Of a DNA stretch of 64,000 bases, positions 63,558 through 64,000 are shown piece after piece. Each line of letters starts with the position of its first letter. Position 1 is the stretch's first letter. The DNA lies in contig NZ_FMHW01000002.1 in NCBI RefSeq assembly GCF_900090325.1, positions 5,581,001-5,645,000 of the forward strand. Direction: 5' to 3'. Below the pieces are notes generated by a model. It had not been told where the DNA came from. It worked only from the letters and a program-made list of their open reading frames with translations, and did no database searches. The translations under genes were made by a program, and so were the position numbers. Origin of the DNA: Micromonospora pallida. Its GTDB lineage: Bacteria > Actinomycetota > Actinomycetes > Mycobacteriales > Micromonosporaceae.

Positions 63558-64000
63558 TCACCCGCGCTCGAGCCGGCGGCGCTGGCGGCGCTGCCCGACC
63601 CGGCCGGCGGCCCGGACCAGCGGACCCAGCCGGATCGCCAGCCCGGGCAGCGCGTCGAGCAGTCGGACCTGCGCGCCCCGCCAGCGGGGCAGCGTGACGA
63701 CCGGCCGGGGGTGCCGGGCCAGCCGCGCGGCCCGCCGGGCCACCCGCTGCGGCGACAGCAGCGTCCCGGTGAAGGACGCCACCGCGCCGGGGTCGTCCAG
63801 CCGGTCGTGCAGCATCGGCGTCCAGATACCGTCCGGGCAGAGACACGAGACGTGTACGTCCCGATGCCCGGCCAGCCGCAGGTCGGCGAGGGTGCCGAGG
63901 CTGAACGCGAGCAGGGCGTGCTTGCTGGCCGCGTAGATGGTCTCGCCGGGCGGGGCGACCAGGCCGGCGAGCGAGACGACGTTCAGCACGTGTCCCCACC
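63558..64000 (-). CDS. Short-chain dehydrogenase/reductase (partial, 5' end outside the window)
   Basis: About 147 codons of an SDR are present, starting inside the strand that carries Gly-His-Val-Leu-Asn-Val-Val-Ser-Leu-Ala-Gly. The catalytic Tyr-x3-Lys is seen as Tyr-Ala-Ala-Ser-Lys and the Cys-Pro-Asp-Gly segment that follows is usual. The NAD(P)-binding N-terminus lies to the right of the window. The C-terminus is basic (Arg-rich). Substrate unknown. Confidence 0.85.
   Translation of the reverse strand, partial: WGHVLNVVSLAGLVAPPGETIYAASKHALLAFSLGTLADLRLAGHRDVHVSCLCPDGIWTPMLHDRLDDPGAVASFTGTLLSPQRVARRAARLARHPRPVVTLPRWRGAQVRLLDALPGLAIRLGPLVRAAGRVGQRRQRRRLERG

Overview
The window is very GC-rich actinobacterial DNA that fits Micromonosporaceae, most likely Micromonospora. 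The signs are GTG and TTG starts, stop/start-overlapping operons, a futalosine-type menaquinone pathway next to a complete complex I operon, an ESX-type secretion gene at the left edge, and many leaderless genes. In these a TAnnnT-like -10 box ends 6-9 nt before the start codon. The genus is inferred from gene content and style, not from a marker gene.

Layout: 1-2.0 kb, eccE at the end of a type VII secretion cluster. 2.0-4 kb, a small membrane protein, a GNAT acetyltransferase and a RarD-type transporter. 3.9-5.1 kb, an ECF sigma factor and its zinc anti-sigma partner. 5.3-9.8 kb, a Tat-exported PhoX-like protein, an IclR regulator and a divergent MFS transporter. 9.8-30 kb, a respiratory block on the minus strand: long-chain polyprenyl diphosphate synthase, all fourteen nuo subunits (transcribed nuoA to nuoN, i.e. 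27.5 to 11.2 kb), a geranylgeranyl-reductase-like menaquinone reductase (menJ type), a small leaderless gene and the demethylmenaquinone methyltransferase menG. 30-33 kb, an LPXTG-type wall protein and mqnC. 32.9-35.2 kb, a small accessory island: Fic remnant, ATP-grasp gene, a palindromic element, and an AbiEi-like/Vsr-like nuclease gene, with TTA codons. 35.3-39 kb, paaABCDE (phenylacetyl-CoA epoxidase). 39.4-41.3 kb, two paralogous exported proteins of beta-lactamase fold. 41.4-46 kb, mqnA, an MFS exporter and a divergent HelD-like helicase. 46-50.1 kb, a VOC protein and a BtuFCD-type transporter behind a cobalamin riboswitch. 50.2-53.4 kb, a secreted M14 carboxypeptidase and a frameshifted C39-type peptidase. 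53.5-64 kb, two small membrane proteins, mqnE, an NlpC/P60 hydrolase, a proline-rich tail-anchored protein, a DEAD-box helicase, a glycolipid-binding-like protein, a RibD/DHFR-like reductase, a cysteine synthase/desulfhydrase-like PLP enzyme and a cut-off SDR.

How they fit together: MqnA, MqnC and MqnE supply the menaquinone ring, the polyprenyl synthase the side chain, MenG the methyl group and MenJ a reduced side chain. Menaquinone is the electron acceptor of the Nuo complex. A near-consensus Rex (NADH/NAD+ sensor) operator lies just upstream of menJ.

The most unusual signal is nucleotide-level. At five or six minus-strand genes the DNA around the stop codon is tandemly reiterated, stop codon included (IclR gene, nuoJ, ABC ATPase, ABC permease, mqnA and a 142-aa membrane protein). 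A related 51-nt element starting exactly at a stop codon separates nuoJ/nuoK (two copies) and paaC/paaD. A second dispersed palindrome family sits directly behind phoX and the btuF-like gene, with a degenerate half-copy behind menG.
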